From: Pontiella desulfatans
GTDB taxonomy: Bacteria; Verrucomicrobiota; Kiritimatiellia; Kiritimatiellales; Pontiellaceae
Assembly (NCBI RefSeq): GCF_900890425.1
Contig: NZ_CAAHFG010000001.1
Coordinates: 930,001-994,000, forward strand
Direction: 5' to 3'
DNA length: 64,000 bases
Part shown: positions 9,079-16,856 of the stretch, in pieces
How the letters are laid out: each line of letters starts with the position of its first letter
Numbering within the stretch: the first letter of the stretch is position 1
The notes under the pieces: model-generated
Seen by the model: the letters and a program-made list of their open reading frames with translations, nothing else
Databases searched by the model: none
Told to the model about the DNA's origin: nothing
Program-made: the position numbers and the translations under genes

Positions 9079-9414
9079 TTATTGCATTTCCCCTTCGTCA
9101 GGGAAAGCCGAATTCCGAAACCGTTCCATCCTGCGGATTGCGTCCCGGTATGCGCTCGATCCGTGGAAGGCGCGGAAGTCTTCCGCCGGCATGTCGAACG
9201 GTCGGCCAGCCTGGCGCCGCTCCTCGATCTCTTCATAGGGTCGCTGCATCGAGAGCGGCTTTATGAAGCAGTCGCAGTCCGGATATTTGGCGAGCGCCGC
9301 CTGTTTTTCCGTCTCCGTCCACGGGGCGCCGACTAGTTGGACAAACAGGGGTTCGTTATCCTCGTCGGGCAAGTGCCCCTCCAGCTTATCGATTCGTTTG
9401 TCGTAGTTTTTCAT
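9079..9414 (-). CDS. Hypothetical protein in a two-gene unit with an HTH protein
   Basis: 111 residues, no family recognised. The chain is acidic and hydrophilic, starts MKNYDKRIDKLEGHL (a possible short helix), and has a central YPDCDCFIKPL stretch. There is no signal peptide or membrane segment. Its ATG overlaps the stop of the upstream HTH gene (9411-9812) by four bases, so the two are almost certainly co-translated and probably act together. It lies directly upstream, on the same strand, of the kinase fusion, separated by 28 bases, and may share its transcript. It is credible as a gene because of the coupling; nothing can be said about function. Confidence 0.6.
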   Translation of the reverse strand: MKNYDKRIDKLEGHLPDEDNEPLFVQLVGAPWTETEKQAALAKYPDCDCFIKPLSMQRPYEEIEERRQAGRPFDMPAEDFRAFHGSSAYRDAIRRMERFRNSAFPDEGEMQ

Positions 9415-9812
9415 GATCGTCCTCCGGGGTTTAGTTTTTCCATTTCCCTTTCGATCCGCGAAAGGCGCTGCTCGATCTCTTCCATCTCCCGCAGCTGGAG
9501 GGCATGCCTCAGGACATCCTTGCAGACCATCCGCCGGACACTATGGTTTTCCGAGTCCAGCAGTTCCTGCATGACCTGCACCGCCTTTGAACTTAGGGAT
9601 TTTATATTGCACAACGCCTCGTTCATCGCCTGGTTCCTGCAACGATCGAGTTCGGCGGCGAACTCCGGCTGCTCCAGCCAGCGATACACCGTGGTTCGCC
9701 CGACCTCGGCCGCTTTGGCCGCCGCTTGAATATCCGGCGTCTTGACCAATTCAACCAGCAGGCGCTCCTGCCGGGGCGTCAGGTTTGTCTTTTTCGATTG
9801 TCCCGTCTCCAT
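9411..9812 (-). CDS. Helix-turn-helix protein, phBC6A51 / terminase-small-subunit-like
   Basis: 133 residues. LTPRQERLLVELVKTPDIQAAA followed by EVGRTTVYRWLEQPEFAAEL matches the phBC6A51-type HTH ('Lt.rqe.fl..l...Pti..AA..aGvs..T.yrwl..p.F...'), also seen in small terminase subunits of phages. The rest is helical, with a heptad-like end (EMEEIEQRLSRIEREMEKL) that suggests a coiled coil. No other phage genes are near, so this is probably a chromosomal DNA-binding protein of unknown target, not part of a prophage. It is the first gene of a coupled pair with 9079-9414. The upstream 475 bases hold no other gene and contain a palindromic element. Confidence 0.7.
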   Translation of the reverse strand: METGQSKKTNLTPRQERLLVELVKTPDIQAAAKAAEVGRTTVYRWLEQPEFAAELDRCRNQAMNEALCNIKSLSSKAVQVMQELLDSENHSVRRMVCKDVLRHALQLREMEEIEQRLSRIEREMEKLNPGGRS

Positions 9813-9952
9813 TTCGATTCCTTCGTTTGATTTTCCATTTTATGGTGCAGGCACGGATTCTGTTCCGTCTACAATCCAAGGAGAAAAATCAAACGGGAGC
9901 GGAAAGAATAGGGGGTCTACGTAGATTTTTATGGGAGCAATCCATAGCGCAT

Positions 9953-10130
9953 GTGCCAACGGCACAACACAACTTAGCCTTGGACGTAGTCCAAGGGGGC
10001 TGGCGAAAGAGAAATATTTGCCCTGAATGGGCAACACAAAACGGCAGTTGTGCCCCTACAGGGCAGAAACAGGGGATGCCCCGAACCATAGGGCTTCGCC
10101 CCATGCTAAATTGTGTTGTGCCGTTGGCAC
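9953..10130. repeat. 178-bp palindromic element with 26-bp inverted ends
   Basis: The gene-free stretch 9813-10287 holds this element. Bases 9953-9978 and 10105-10130 are inverted copies matching at 25 of 26 positions; the outer end reads GTGCCAACGGCACAACACAA. Inside are smaller hairpins: CTTGGAC-GTA-GTCCAAG, GCCC-TGAAT-GGGC, and paired runs around GCCCCTACAGGGC. The organisation resembles a REP-like or miniature mobile element. The short reading frames across it are on both strands and look accidental. No transposase is adjacent. What the rest of the stretch does, including the promoter for 10288, is not visible. Confidence 0.7.
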
Positions 10131-10287
10131 ATTTACCCCCACAAAATTCCACGAAGAACCAAGAATAGGGGCAAAAGAATGAAATTGTGTTCCGCTATGT
10201 TCTGTTGTGTTCCGACCAGGATTGCATTTCCCATCCTGAATAGCGGATAAATGGAAAAGGATTAAAAAATCAAATCGGGTTAAAGCT

Positions 10288-11541
10288 ATGGGATTGTTGA
10301 TAAAGGATGTTGAACTCGGCGGACTGGAAACCGATGTGCTGATCGAGGGCAACCGCTTCAAGCGCATCGGGCCCAACCTCGATGCCGACGGTGCGCGGGT
10401 TGTGGCCGGGCGGGGGAAGGCGATCGTGCCGACCTTCGTCAACATGCATACGCATGCTTCCATGGCGCTGTTGCGCGGCTACGCCGACGATCTCGAGCTG
10501 CACGACTGGCTCACCAACTATATCTGGCCGCTCGAAGCAAAGATGGGCGAGGAGGATATTTATACCGGTGCACGCCTGGCCTGCCTGGAAATGATCAAGT
10601 CGGGAACAACCTGTTTCAACGACATGTATTGGCATTACCACGGTGTCGCCCGCGCCGTGGAGGAAATGGGCATGCGTGCCATGCTCTCCTCGGTGTTCAT
10701 CGATTTCAACGATGAAGCCCGCGCGGCAACCGAGCGGGAGCAGGCCGCGAAGCTGTTCGAGCAGCAGGGGCGCTACTCCGACCGCATTGGGTTCACCCTG
10801 GGACCACATGCCATCTACACCGTTTCGGAAGAGTCGCTTCGTTGGGTGAAGTCGTTCGCCGATGAGCATGGGCTGCTGATCCATATCCATGTTTCGGAAA
10901 CGGAAAAGGAGGTGGTGGACTGCCGCGCCCTGCATGGCCTGCGGCCCGTGCAATGGCTCGAAAAGATCGGGTTGCTCGGAGCCAACGTGGTTGCCGCGCA
11001 TGTCATTCACGTCGATGACGAAGAGATCGGCATCCTTGCCCGTAACCAGGTGAAGGTGGTGCACAACCCGGCTTCCAACATGAAGCTGGCTTCCGGCCGC
11101 TTTCCCTATGCCCGTCTGCGCGATGCCGGAGTGCATGTTTCCCTCGGTACCGATGGATGCTCTTCGAACAACAACCTGTGCATGCTGGAGGAGATGAAGT
11201 TTGCCGCCCTCAATGCCAAGCTGGTCCACAACGATCCCACCGTGCTTCCCGCCGCGGAAGCGTTCGACATGGCCACCACCAGGGGGGCGGAGGCCCTCGG
11301 TTTGGACTGCGGCCGGATTGCCGAAGGGTTGCTGGCCGACTGCATGCTCGTTGACCTGGACAATCCACGGCTGGTCCCCGGTTATCAACTCATCGACGAC
11401 CTCGTCTACAGCGCCGATTCCTCCTGCATCGACACCGTGATTTGCGACGGGGAAATCCTGATGGAGAACGGGCGTGTCGAGGGGGAGGAAGAAATCGTTG
11501 CAGACGCTAAGGCCTATGTGTCGCGCTTCCAATCGCAGTGA
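10288..11541 (+). CDS. mtaD: Amidohydrolase, 5'-methylthioadenosine/S-adenosylhomocysteine deaminase-like
   Basis: 417 residues, normal for the MtaD/SsnA/TrzA group of metal-dependent amidohydrolases. The metal and catalytic signatures are in order: IVPTFVNMHTHASMALLRGY (HxH pair), GFTLGPHAIYTVS, LIHIHVSETEKEV (metal His plus catalytic Glu region), VVAAHVIHVDD, VHNPASNMKLASGR and VSLGTDGCSSNNNL (metal Asp). These enzymes deaminate MTA, SAH or adenosine to the inosine form in the cytoplasm, serving methyl-cycle recycling; several methyltransferases lie upstream, though that link is only suggestive. Guanine-type or atrazine-type substrates cannot be excluded from sequence alone. The start is the first ATG after the palindromic element. 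Confidence 0.8.
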   Translation: MGLLIKDVELGGLETDVLIEGNRFKRIGPNLDADGARVVAGRGKAIVPTFVNMHTHASMALLRGYADDLELHDWLTNYIWPLEAKMGEEDIYTGARLACLEMIKSGTTCFNDMYWHYHGVARAVEEMGMRAMLSSVFIDFNDEARAATEREQAAKLFEQQGRYSDRIGFTLGPHAIYTVSEESLRWVKSFADEHGLLIHIHVSETEKEVVDCRALHGLRPVQWLEKIGLLGANVVAAHVIHVDDEEIGILARNQVKVVHNPASNMKLASGRFPYARLRDAGVHVSLGTDGCSSNNNLCMLEEMKFAALNAKLVHNDPTVLPAAEAFDMATTRGAEALGLDCGRIAEGLLADCMLVDLDNPRLVPGYQLIDDLVYSADSSCIDTVICDGEILMENGRVEGEEEIVADAKAYVSRFQSQ

Positions 11542-11576
11542 TTACATGCGCAATGAACCGAAGATTTGCTCCCGGA

Positions 11577-11604
11577 ATTATCACACCTTGTGAGGTGTGA
11601 TAAT
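11577..11604. promoter_or_regulatory. Perfect 12-bp dyad with 4-base loop
   Basis: ATTATCACACCT and its exact reverse complement are separated by TGTG, 36 bases after the amidohydrolase stop and about 78 bases before the kinase ATG at 11682. No T-run follows on either strand, so it is a poor intrinsic terminator. A repressor or activator site for the downstream kinase gene, or an RNA stem at the end of the upstream message, fits better. The same sequence was not seen elsewhere in the window. Confidence 0.45.
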
Positions 11605-11681
11605 GGATGGCCCTCTTCTCGCGGCCTTCAATGGTGAAAAACGCTTGATCATTCGTTTGCAAAAAACAGATACTCCGTAGC

Positions 11682-12689
11682 ATGGAAAACAATGGCATCA
11701 TTAGAAGCAGGGCATATTCCCGGGCTGGTTTTATCGGCAATCCATCGGATGGCTACAACGGGAAGACCATTTCCTTCACCTTCGACAATTTCTATGCCGA
11801 GACGGTGATGTATGAGGCTCCCTACATCGAGCTGCTGCCCAACCGGCGCGACCGCTCCATCTACCGAACCTTGGACGATCTCGAGCAAAACGTCCGGGAG
11901 TGCGGATACTATGGCGGCATCCGTTTGCTTCAGGCCTCGCTCAAGCGGTTCCATGAATATTGCAGGAGCAAGGGCATCGATGTGTCTGGCAAAGGTTTTG
12001 CCATGCGCTATTTCTCGAACATTCCGCATCATGTCGGCATGGCGGGATCGAGCGCCATCATCACGGCGTGTTTCCGCGGGCTTATGCAGTTTTACGGAGT
12101 GGATATCCCCAAACCTGAAATGGCCAATATCATTCTTTCGGTCGAAACGGATGAACTCGGCATCGGCGCAGGCTTGCAGGACCGGGTTGCGCAGGTCTAC
12201 CAGGGCCTGACCTATATGGATTTCGACAAAGCTGCAATGAAAGCCCAGGGTTTCGGGAACTATGAGCCACTCGACCCTTCCTTGCTTCCCAATATATACA
12301 TCGCCTACAAGCGCGAACTGAGCGAAGGCTCCGAGGTGTTCCACAACGACATCCGCGCAAGGTATAACATGGGTGACCAGCAGGTGGTCGATGCCATGGA
12401 AACATGGGCAGGATTGGCGGATCAAGTGCGCGATGCCCTGCTATCGGGCAACTCCGGTGTCGTTGGGGAATTGCTCAATGCCAATTTCGATCTCCGCCGC
12501 AGGATATACAACATTCACCCAGACAATATTGCCATGGTCGAAGCGGCCCGTTCGGTCGGGGCGAGCGCAAAATTTACGGGATCGGGCGGGGCGATTGTCG
12601 GCACCTATGCCGACGACGCCATGTTTGATCAATTGAAAAGCGTGCTGGAACCACTCCGCATCTCCATCCTCAAACCCAACATTGTCTAA
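11682..12689 (+). CDS. GHMP kinase resembling plant glucuronokinase
   Basis: 335 residues. The N-terminal RAYSRAGFIGNPSDGYNGKT (residues 10-29) is the hallmark substrate loop of plant-type glucuronokinases ('R.GliGNPSDgy.GktiS'). HVGMAGSSAI (117-126) is the phosphate-binding motif, ETDELGIGAGLQDRVAQVYQ carries the catalytic-Asp region, and SAKFTGSGGAIVG near the C-terminus is motif 3. The likely reaction is glucuronate + ATP to glucuronate 1-phosphate in the cytoplasm. A GalU enzyme follows 83 bases downstream and could convert that product to UDP-glucuronate, giving a two-step salvage path. A related uronic or hexose substrate is possible; the kinase family is near certain. Confidence 0.75.
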   Translation: MENNGIIRSRAYSRAGFIGNPSDGYNGKTISFTFDNFYAETVMYEAPYIELLPNRRDRSIYRTLDDLEQNVRECGYYGGIRLLQASLKRFHEYCRSKGIDVSGKGFAMRYFSNIPHHVGMAGSSAIITACFRGLMQFYGVDIPKPEMANIILSVETDELGIGAGLQDRVAQVYQGLTYMDFDKAAMKAQGFGNYEPLDPSLLPNIYIAYKRELSEGSEVFHNDIRARYNMGDQQVVDAMETWAGLADQVRDALLSGNSGVVGELLNANFDLRRRIYNIHPDNIAMVEAARSVGASAKFTGSGGAIVGTYADDAMFDQLKSVLEPLRISILKPNIV

Positions 12690-12772
12690 CGAAGCTGTGT
12701 CACCTAAAAATCACAAAGGCCACGGAACAATGCTACATTCTGAATTCCTAAATCTTCATTGAAAGGACAACC

Positions 12773-13651
12773 ATGATTCGTAAAGCCGTCATACCTGCCG
12801 CCGGATTCGGCACCCGCTTCCTGCCCCTCACCAAGGCGCAACCCAAGGAGATGCTGCCCATCGTCGATACACCAACCATCCAGCTGGTGGTGGAGGAGGC
12901 CGTCGAGTCGGGCATCACCGACATCCTCATGGTCATCGGAAAATCCAAGCGTGCGATCGAGGAGCATTTCGACCGCAACTTCGAACTGGAGCACGAGCTG
13001 GCCGAAAAGGGAAAGAACGATCTGCTCGACCAAGTCCGGCAGGTGTCGAGCATGGCCAATATTCACTTTGTCTGGCAAAAGGAACTCAATGGTCTCGGCG
13101 ACGCGGTATCCTATGCGCGGAACCACGTCGGCAACGAACCGTTTGCGTTGTTGCTGGGCGACACCATACTCGAATCCTATTCGGGTGTGCCCGTGACCCG
13201 ACAGCTGATGGATGTGGCTGTAAAACACCAGGGTTCGGTGGTTGCCTTGGAAGAGGTGCCGGTGGAAAAGGTCAACCGATACGGTATTCTGGATGGAACC
13301 GAAATGGACGACGGCGTCTTCCGGGTGAACGATTTCATCGAAAAACCCCATCCATCCGAAGCCCCCTCAAATCTGGCATTTGCCGGGCGCTATGTCTTCA
13401 TGCCCGACATATTCGATTTCCTAATGCAGACGGGGCGCGGCAAGCATAACGAAATCCAATTGACCGATGCCATGCGTACCATGGCGCAGAGCCGTCCCAT
13501 GTTCGGGACTCGGATCGAGGGCAAGCGCCACGACATCGGCAACAAGCTGGATTTCATCAAGACCAACATTCGATATGCGCTCAAGCATCCCGACATGAAG
13601 GACGAGCTGGCGGAATTCCTGGACGATTTGGTCAAAAAAAGGTTCCAATGA
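12773..13651 (+). CDS. galU: UTP--glucose-1-phosphate uridylyltransferase (GalU)
   Basis: 292 residues, full length for bacterial GalU. The nucleotide loop AVIPAAGFGTRFLPLTKAQP with PKEMLPIVDTPTIQLVVEEA is intact, as are LLLGDTI (metal Asp), VNRYGILDG, VNDFIEKPHPSEAPSNLAFAGRYV and KRHDIGNKLDFIK. It makes UDP-glucose from glucose 1-phosphate and UTP, feeding the cell's glycan and nucleotide-sugar pools. With the glucuronokinase-like gene just upstream, broader sugar-1-phosphate use is conceivable. AAAGGA precedes the ATG. The last codons overlap the stem of a terminator that serves the opposite strand (13634-13692). Confidence 0.93.
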   Translation: MIRKAVIPAAGFGTRFLPLTKAQPKEMLPIVDTPTIQLVVEEAVESGITDILMVIGKSKRAIEEHFDRNFELEHELAEKGKNDLLDQVRQVSSMANIHFVWQKELNGLGDAVSYARNHVGNEPFALLLGDTILESYSGVPVTRQLMDVAVKHQGSVVALEEVPVEKVNRYGILDGTEMDDGVFRVNDFIEKPHPSEAPSNLAFAGRYVFMPDIFDFLMQTGRGKHNEIQLTDAMRTMAQSRPMFGTRIEGKRHDIGNKLDFIKTNIRYALKHPDMKDELAEFLDDLVKKRFQ

Positions 13652-13692
13652 TTGGAATTCCGGGAGGAGTGGATATTCCAACCATTGGAACC
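13634..13692 (-). terminator. Intrinsic terminator of the 30-residue gene
   Basis: On the - strand, a 17-bp stem (16 of 17 matched; arms 13676-13692 and 13641-13657) is followed directly by seven T residues (the A-run at 13634-13640). It begins 15 bases after the stop of the small gene at 13707. The structure overlaps the 3' end of galU; on the + strand it has a stem but no T-run, so it may also slow transcription of galU without being a classic terminator. Confidence 0.75.
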
Positions 13693-13706
13693 GGGGAGAT
13701 GATCGG

Positions 13707-13799
13707 TTAATAGAGGGCAACAACGATCATTAGGCCGATCATGGCGATTCCTGTAAGTGCCATCGACACTTCAACTGCTACTATGGACCATACTTTCAT
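13707..13799 (-). CDS. 30-residue single-span membrane protein
   Basis: A short frame encodes MKVWSIVAVEVSMALTGIAM followed by IGLMIVVALY. It is almost entirely hydrophobic, enough for one membrane span with a charged N-terminal Lys. GAGGT lies about seven bases before the ATG, and a strong intrinsic terminator begins 15 bases after the stop, which together argue for a true short transcript. It is convergent with galU. No family is recognised; membrane microproteins of this size often act as small subunits or regulators of larger membrane complexes, but no partner is visible here. The alternative is a chance hydrophobic frame within a regulatory RNA. Confidence 0.55.
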   Translation of the reverse strand: MKVWSIVAVEVSMALTGIAMIGLMIVVALY

Positions 13800-14064
13800 T
13801 GCTACCTCATCTACGTTACCTCGGATATATAGCAATGTTTGGGCCAGTTCTGTTGAAGGATGGTTTTCCCTTTAAAAACGCCCTTATTTTCCGCAAGCCG
13901 GGCTTCAGGGCGGAATCCCGTGCTCCATAATTGAGAATATTTCAACCGATCACCGCGCAATTCCAAGAATGAGGACGGGCGTACCAAACAGTCAGAAATT
14001 TGTTGCGGATGAAAGGGCGCGGATGCCTTGTCGATATGCTGTCCTGCGTTTACAAACGCTATGA

Positions 14065-14144
14065 TCATACTTGCATAAGTATGAAATGCCGATTTGGTCA
14101 ATAATAGATGCGGATGGTTGGATATCTTACTTGCATAAGTGTGA
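14065..14144. repeat. Pair of ACTTGCATAAGT boxes, 60 bp apart
   Basis: The gene-free stretch 13800-14292 upstream of ilvD holds two 20-bp boxes (14065-14084 and 14125-14144) built on TACTTGCATAAG, both in the same orientation and with starts exactly 60 bp apart. Each can fold as a stem of up to eight bases with a GCAT loop. The same pair, with one box inverted but again 60 bp apart, is at 16515-16594. A 117-codon - strand frame (13811-14164) runs through both boxes and reads TYASKI and TYASMI at them; it looks like repeat-derived sequence, not a normal gene. The boxes could be regulator sites or ends of a short mobile repeat. Confidence 0.6.
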
Positions 14145-14292
14145 TCTTCCAATGTTTCTTTCATGAACCCTTCCTGTTGATGCTTGCGGGCTAACGGGGA
14201 ATCACCTCCCGGTTATGAAGGAATTATCTTAAATTGGATTGAAACCCCTTGAAAGCCGCCTAAACTGCCGTCCAACAACGAAGGAGTTGTGT

Positions 14293-15984
14293 ATGAGTCC
14301 GAAATCGTTCCGCAAGGATCAGCGTCCATATTCGTCTGTTGTTGTTGATGGAGTCGAACGAGCCCCGAGCCGAGCCATGCTGCGCGCGGTTGGTTTCAGC
14401 GATTCCGACTTCAGGAAACCGCAAATAGGCATCGCTTCCACTTGGAGCATGGTTACCCCGTGCAACATGCATATTGATCGGCTGGCCAAGGAGGCCGAAA
14501 AGGGCGTCGAGGTCTCCAGTGGGAAGGGGGTTCTGTTTAATACCATTTCAATTTCAGATGGTATTTCAATGGGCACCGAAGGCATGAAATATTCGCTTGT
14601 TTCGCGAGAGGTGATTGCCGATTCGATTGAAGCGGTGGTTGCTTGCGAAGGATTCGACGGAGTCGTTGCTTTTGGAGGGTGCGATAAAAACATGCCGGGG
14701 TGTCTGATGGCCTTGGCCCGGTTGAATCGTCCGTCGGTGTTTGTTTATGGGGGCAGCATCAAACCCGGGTGCTACTGCGGGAAGGATGTCGATATTGTCT
14801 CTGTATTCGAGGCGGTCGGCCAGCATGCCAAGGGGGAGATCAGTTCCCGCGAGCTGTCGGAAATCGAGCGGGCGGCCATTCCCGGGGAGGGTGCCTGCGG
14901 AGGCATGTACACGGCCAATACGATGGCCTCGGCCATTGAGGCGATGGGGATGAGTTTGCCGAACAGCTCTTCACGAATGGCGGCGGAGAACGAGAAGATG
15001 CAGGAGGCCCACGCCGCCGGGCGCGCGGTCATGCAGCTGATCGAGAAAGGAATCAAGCCATCCGACATCATGACGCGCCAGTCGTTCCTCAATGCCATTG
15101 CGGTTGTGATGGCGTTGGGGGGATCCACCAATGCAGTGCTCCACCTGTTGGCCATGGCCAAAACGGCGGGCGTCAGGCTCAACCTATCCGATTTCACTGC
15201 GGTAGGTAAAAAAGTGCCCGTTGTTGCTGATTTAAAGCCAAGCGGTAGATATTCCATGGCGGATCTTGCCGCGATAGGAGGCGTTGCCCCGCTGATGGCC
15301 CGTTTGATGAAGGAGGGATTGATCGACGGGGACTGCATGACGGTAACAGGCAAGACCCTTAAGCAAAACCTTGTACATGTTAAGCCCTACCCCCGGAAGC
15401 AGGATATCATCCGTCCATTCAGTCGCCCCATCAAGAAGGAGGGACATCTGGTGGTGCTCAAGGGAAACCTTGCTCCCGGTGGGGCGGTCGCCAAGATATC
15501 CGGTAAGGAAGGACTCTCTTTTTCCGGGAAGGCCATTGTCTTCAATTCCGAGGAACAGGCGCTCGGGAAGATTCTTGATGGAACCGTCAAGCAAGGCCAC
15601 GTGGTGGTGATTCGCCACGAGGGCCCCCAGGGCGGGCCCGGCATGCGTGAAATGCTTGCGCCAACATCGGCCATCATGGGCCGGGGATTGGGGCAGGATG
15701 TTGCGCTGATCACCGATGGCCGGTTCTCCGGCGGCAGCCACGGCTTCGTGATTGGCCACATTACTCCGGAAGCTTACGTTGGCGGACCGTTGGCCATTGT
15801 CAGGAATGGCGATCCGATCTTGATCGATGCCAGGAGACGATCCATCGAATTGGGGGTGCCGAAGGCCGAAATCACTCGCCGGTTGTCCTCATGGAAAGCC
15901 CCTCGCCCCAAGGTGAAGACGGGCGCACTGGCAAAATATGCCAAGCTCGTGGGACCGGCTTCCGAGGGGGCCGTGACTTGCTAA
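14293..15984 (+). CDS. ilvD: Dihydroxy-acid dehydratase
   Basis: 563 residues from the ATG at 14293, which has GAAGGAG about seven bases upstream; an in-frame upstream TTG at 14239 adds 18 residues unlike the family. It dehydrates 2,3-dihydroxy-isovalerate and -methylvalerate to the 2-oxo acids in valine and isoleucine synthesis. Three cysteines that bind the iron-sulfur cluster are in the expected motifs: TPCNMH (C57), GGCDKNMPGC (C130) and GEGACGGMYTANTM (C202). The C-terminal RHEGPQGGPGMREML, DGRFSGGSHG and IGHITPEA motifs are intact. The neighbours are not pathway partners, and the gene seems to stand alone under the box-containing upstream region. Confidence 0.95.
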   Translation: MSPKSFRKDQRPYSSVVVDGVERAPSRAMLRAVGFSDSDFRKPQIGIASTWSMVTPCNMHIDRLAKEAEKGVEVSSGKGVLFNTISISDGISMGTEGMKYSLVSREVIADSIEAVVACEGFDGVVAFGGCDKNMPGCLMALARLNRPSVFVYGGSIKPGCYCGKDVDIVSVFEAVGQHAKGEISSRELSEIERAAIPGEGACGGMYTANTMASAIEAMGMSLPNSSSRMAAENEKMQEAHAAGRAVMQLIEKGIKPSDIMTRQSFLNAIAVVMALGGSTNAVLHLLAMAKTAGVRLNLSDFTAVGKKVPVVADLKPSGRYSMADLAAIGGVAPLMARLMKEGLIDGDCMTVTGKTLKQNLVHVKPYPRKQDIIRPFSRPIKKEGHLVVLKGNLAPGGAVAKISGKEGLSFSGKAIVFNSEEQALGKILDGTVKQGHVVVIRHEGPQGGPGMREMLAPTSAIMGRGLGQDVALITDGRFSGGSHGFVIGHITPEAYVGGPLAIVRNGDPILIDARRRSIELGVPKAEITRRLSSWKAPRPKVKTGALAKYAKLVGPASEGAVTC

Positions 15985-16056
15985 CATCAAAGCTTTGGAA
16001 CTTATTCGCTTTTTTCCTGGAGGGGCATCGCCTACCGTAGTCGATGGAGATTGACT

Positions 16057-16464
16057 ATGAAGATTGAAGTTTTTGCCCTTTGCGATGCCGCCACCGACAA
16101 CCACGGTAAATTGAATATCCTTGGTACATTCGACCAGATCTATTCCGCCAAGGTGCCGGTTGTCCATCCCGCCTGCGCCATCGCAATGCGCCTTCGGTTC
16201 GACAAGATGGAGGAGGGCGTCCATAAGGTGAACCTTCAGCTAGTCAATCCCGACGGCATTCCGGTGTTCCAGCCCATGGAGGGCGAGGTGCATCCTCGCA
16301 TGGGCGCCGATGTTGGCTCGGTTGCCGTCAACCTGATCCTCAACTTCCAACACGTCAAGTTTGATGAATATGCGGACTACCAGATCAACCTCGCCATCGA
16401 CGACGTTGCCCTGGCCGCCCTCCCGCTGCGTGTTCGCCAAATGCCCTCTCCCCGCCCCGCCTAG
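16057..16464 (+). CDS. DUF6941-like protein
   Basis: 135 residues from ATG 16057, with TGGAGA upstream; TTG 16051 is an alternative. The N-terminus IEVFALCDAATDNHGKLNIL followed by GTFDQIYSAKVPVVHPACAI is the pattern I associate with DUF6941 proteins ('..CD.a....GklNi.G.fd.i....fP..hp...l..r'). A compact beta-rich fold seems likely from the alternation (AIAMRLRF, HKVNLQLVN, SVAVNLILNF, YQINLAIDD). No signal peptide or membrane segment, so it is probably cytoplasmic. The function of this family is not known to me. It stands alone between ilvD and the EF-hand gene. Confidence 0.6.
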   Translation: MKIEVFALCDAATDNHGKLNILGTFDQIYSAKVPVVHPACAIAMRLRFDKMEEGVHKVNLQLVNPDGIPVFQPMEGEVHPRMGADVGSVAVNLILNFQHVKFDEYADYQINLAIDDVALAALPLRVRQMPSPRPA

Positions 16465-16514
16465 GATTGAACCTCCGTTTCTGCTTGAAAAGGGATGGAC
16501 GCAGGGTGGCTTTA

Positions 16515-16594
16515 TCATACTTGCATAAGTAGGAAATCCTATATTGTTCATGCATACATTCATGAAACTAAGTTTCTTACTTATGCAAGTATGA
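16515..16594. repeat. Second pair of ACTTGCATAAGT boxes, inverted, 60 bp apart
   Basis: Boxes at 16515-16534 and 16575-16594 are opposite-facing copies of the sequence found upstream of ilvD, and their starts are again exactly 60 bp apart with 40 bases between. They lie in the gene-free stretch 16465-16856. The bases after the second box (about 16600-16800) have short coding-like runs, such as CFARMSGVEGFHPEP, that are broken by stops. They recall the frame next to the first pair (GFRPEARLAE), so the boxes may belong to a longer decayed repeat of some 300 bases. The EF-hand gene's AGGAGG precedes its ATG at 16857. Confidence 0.6.
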
Positions 16595-16856
16595 TGTTCC
16601 GGCTTCTGAAAATGCGTCTTTGACGCGGGTGCACAACGATCGGTAATCCGGAGTTATCCCTGATTTAGTCGCTTGCGGCAGGCAAGCAGCACCTTGAAAT
16701 TTGCGCGCCTTTGCGGTGGACGGTGTTTCGCCCGGATGTCGGGCGTCGAAGGATTTCACCCGGAGCCCGACGATTCCTGCCTCGAAATCTTTTGATGCAA
16801 TATTATTTCCGACCTGTCGTTTAACATCCATCAAACGCAACCCCAGGAGGTAAGGC

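Noticed and set aside
9411-9812. Prophage remnant because of the terminase-small-subunit-like HTH gene
   Set aside because: No other phage gene, integrase or attachment site is nearby.
13811-14164. A 117-codon - strand frame with HTYASKI/HTYASMI
   Set aside because: It runs through the repeat boxes and shows no start context; the motif comes from the box sequence itself.
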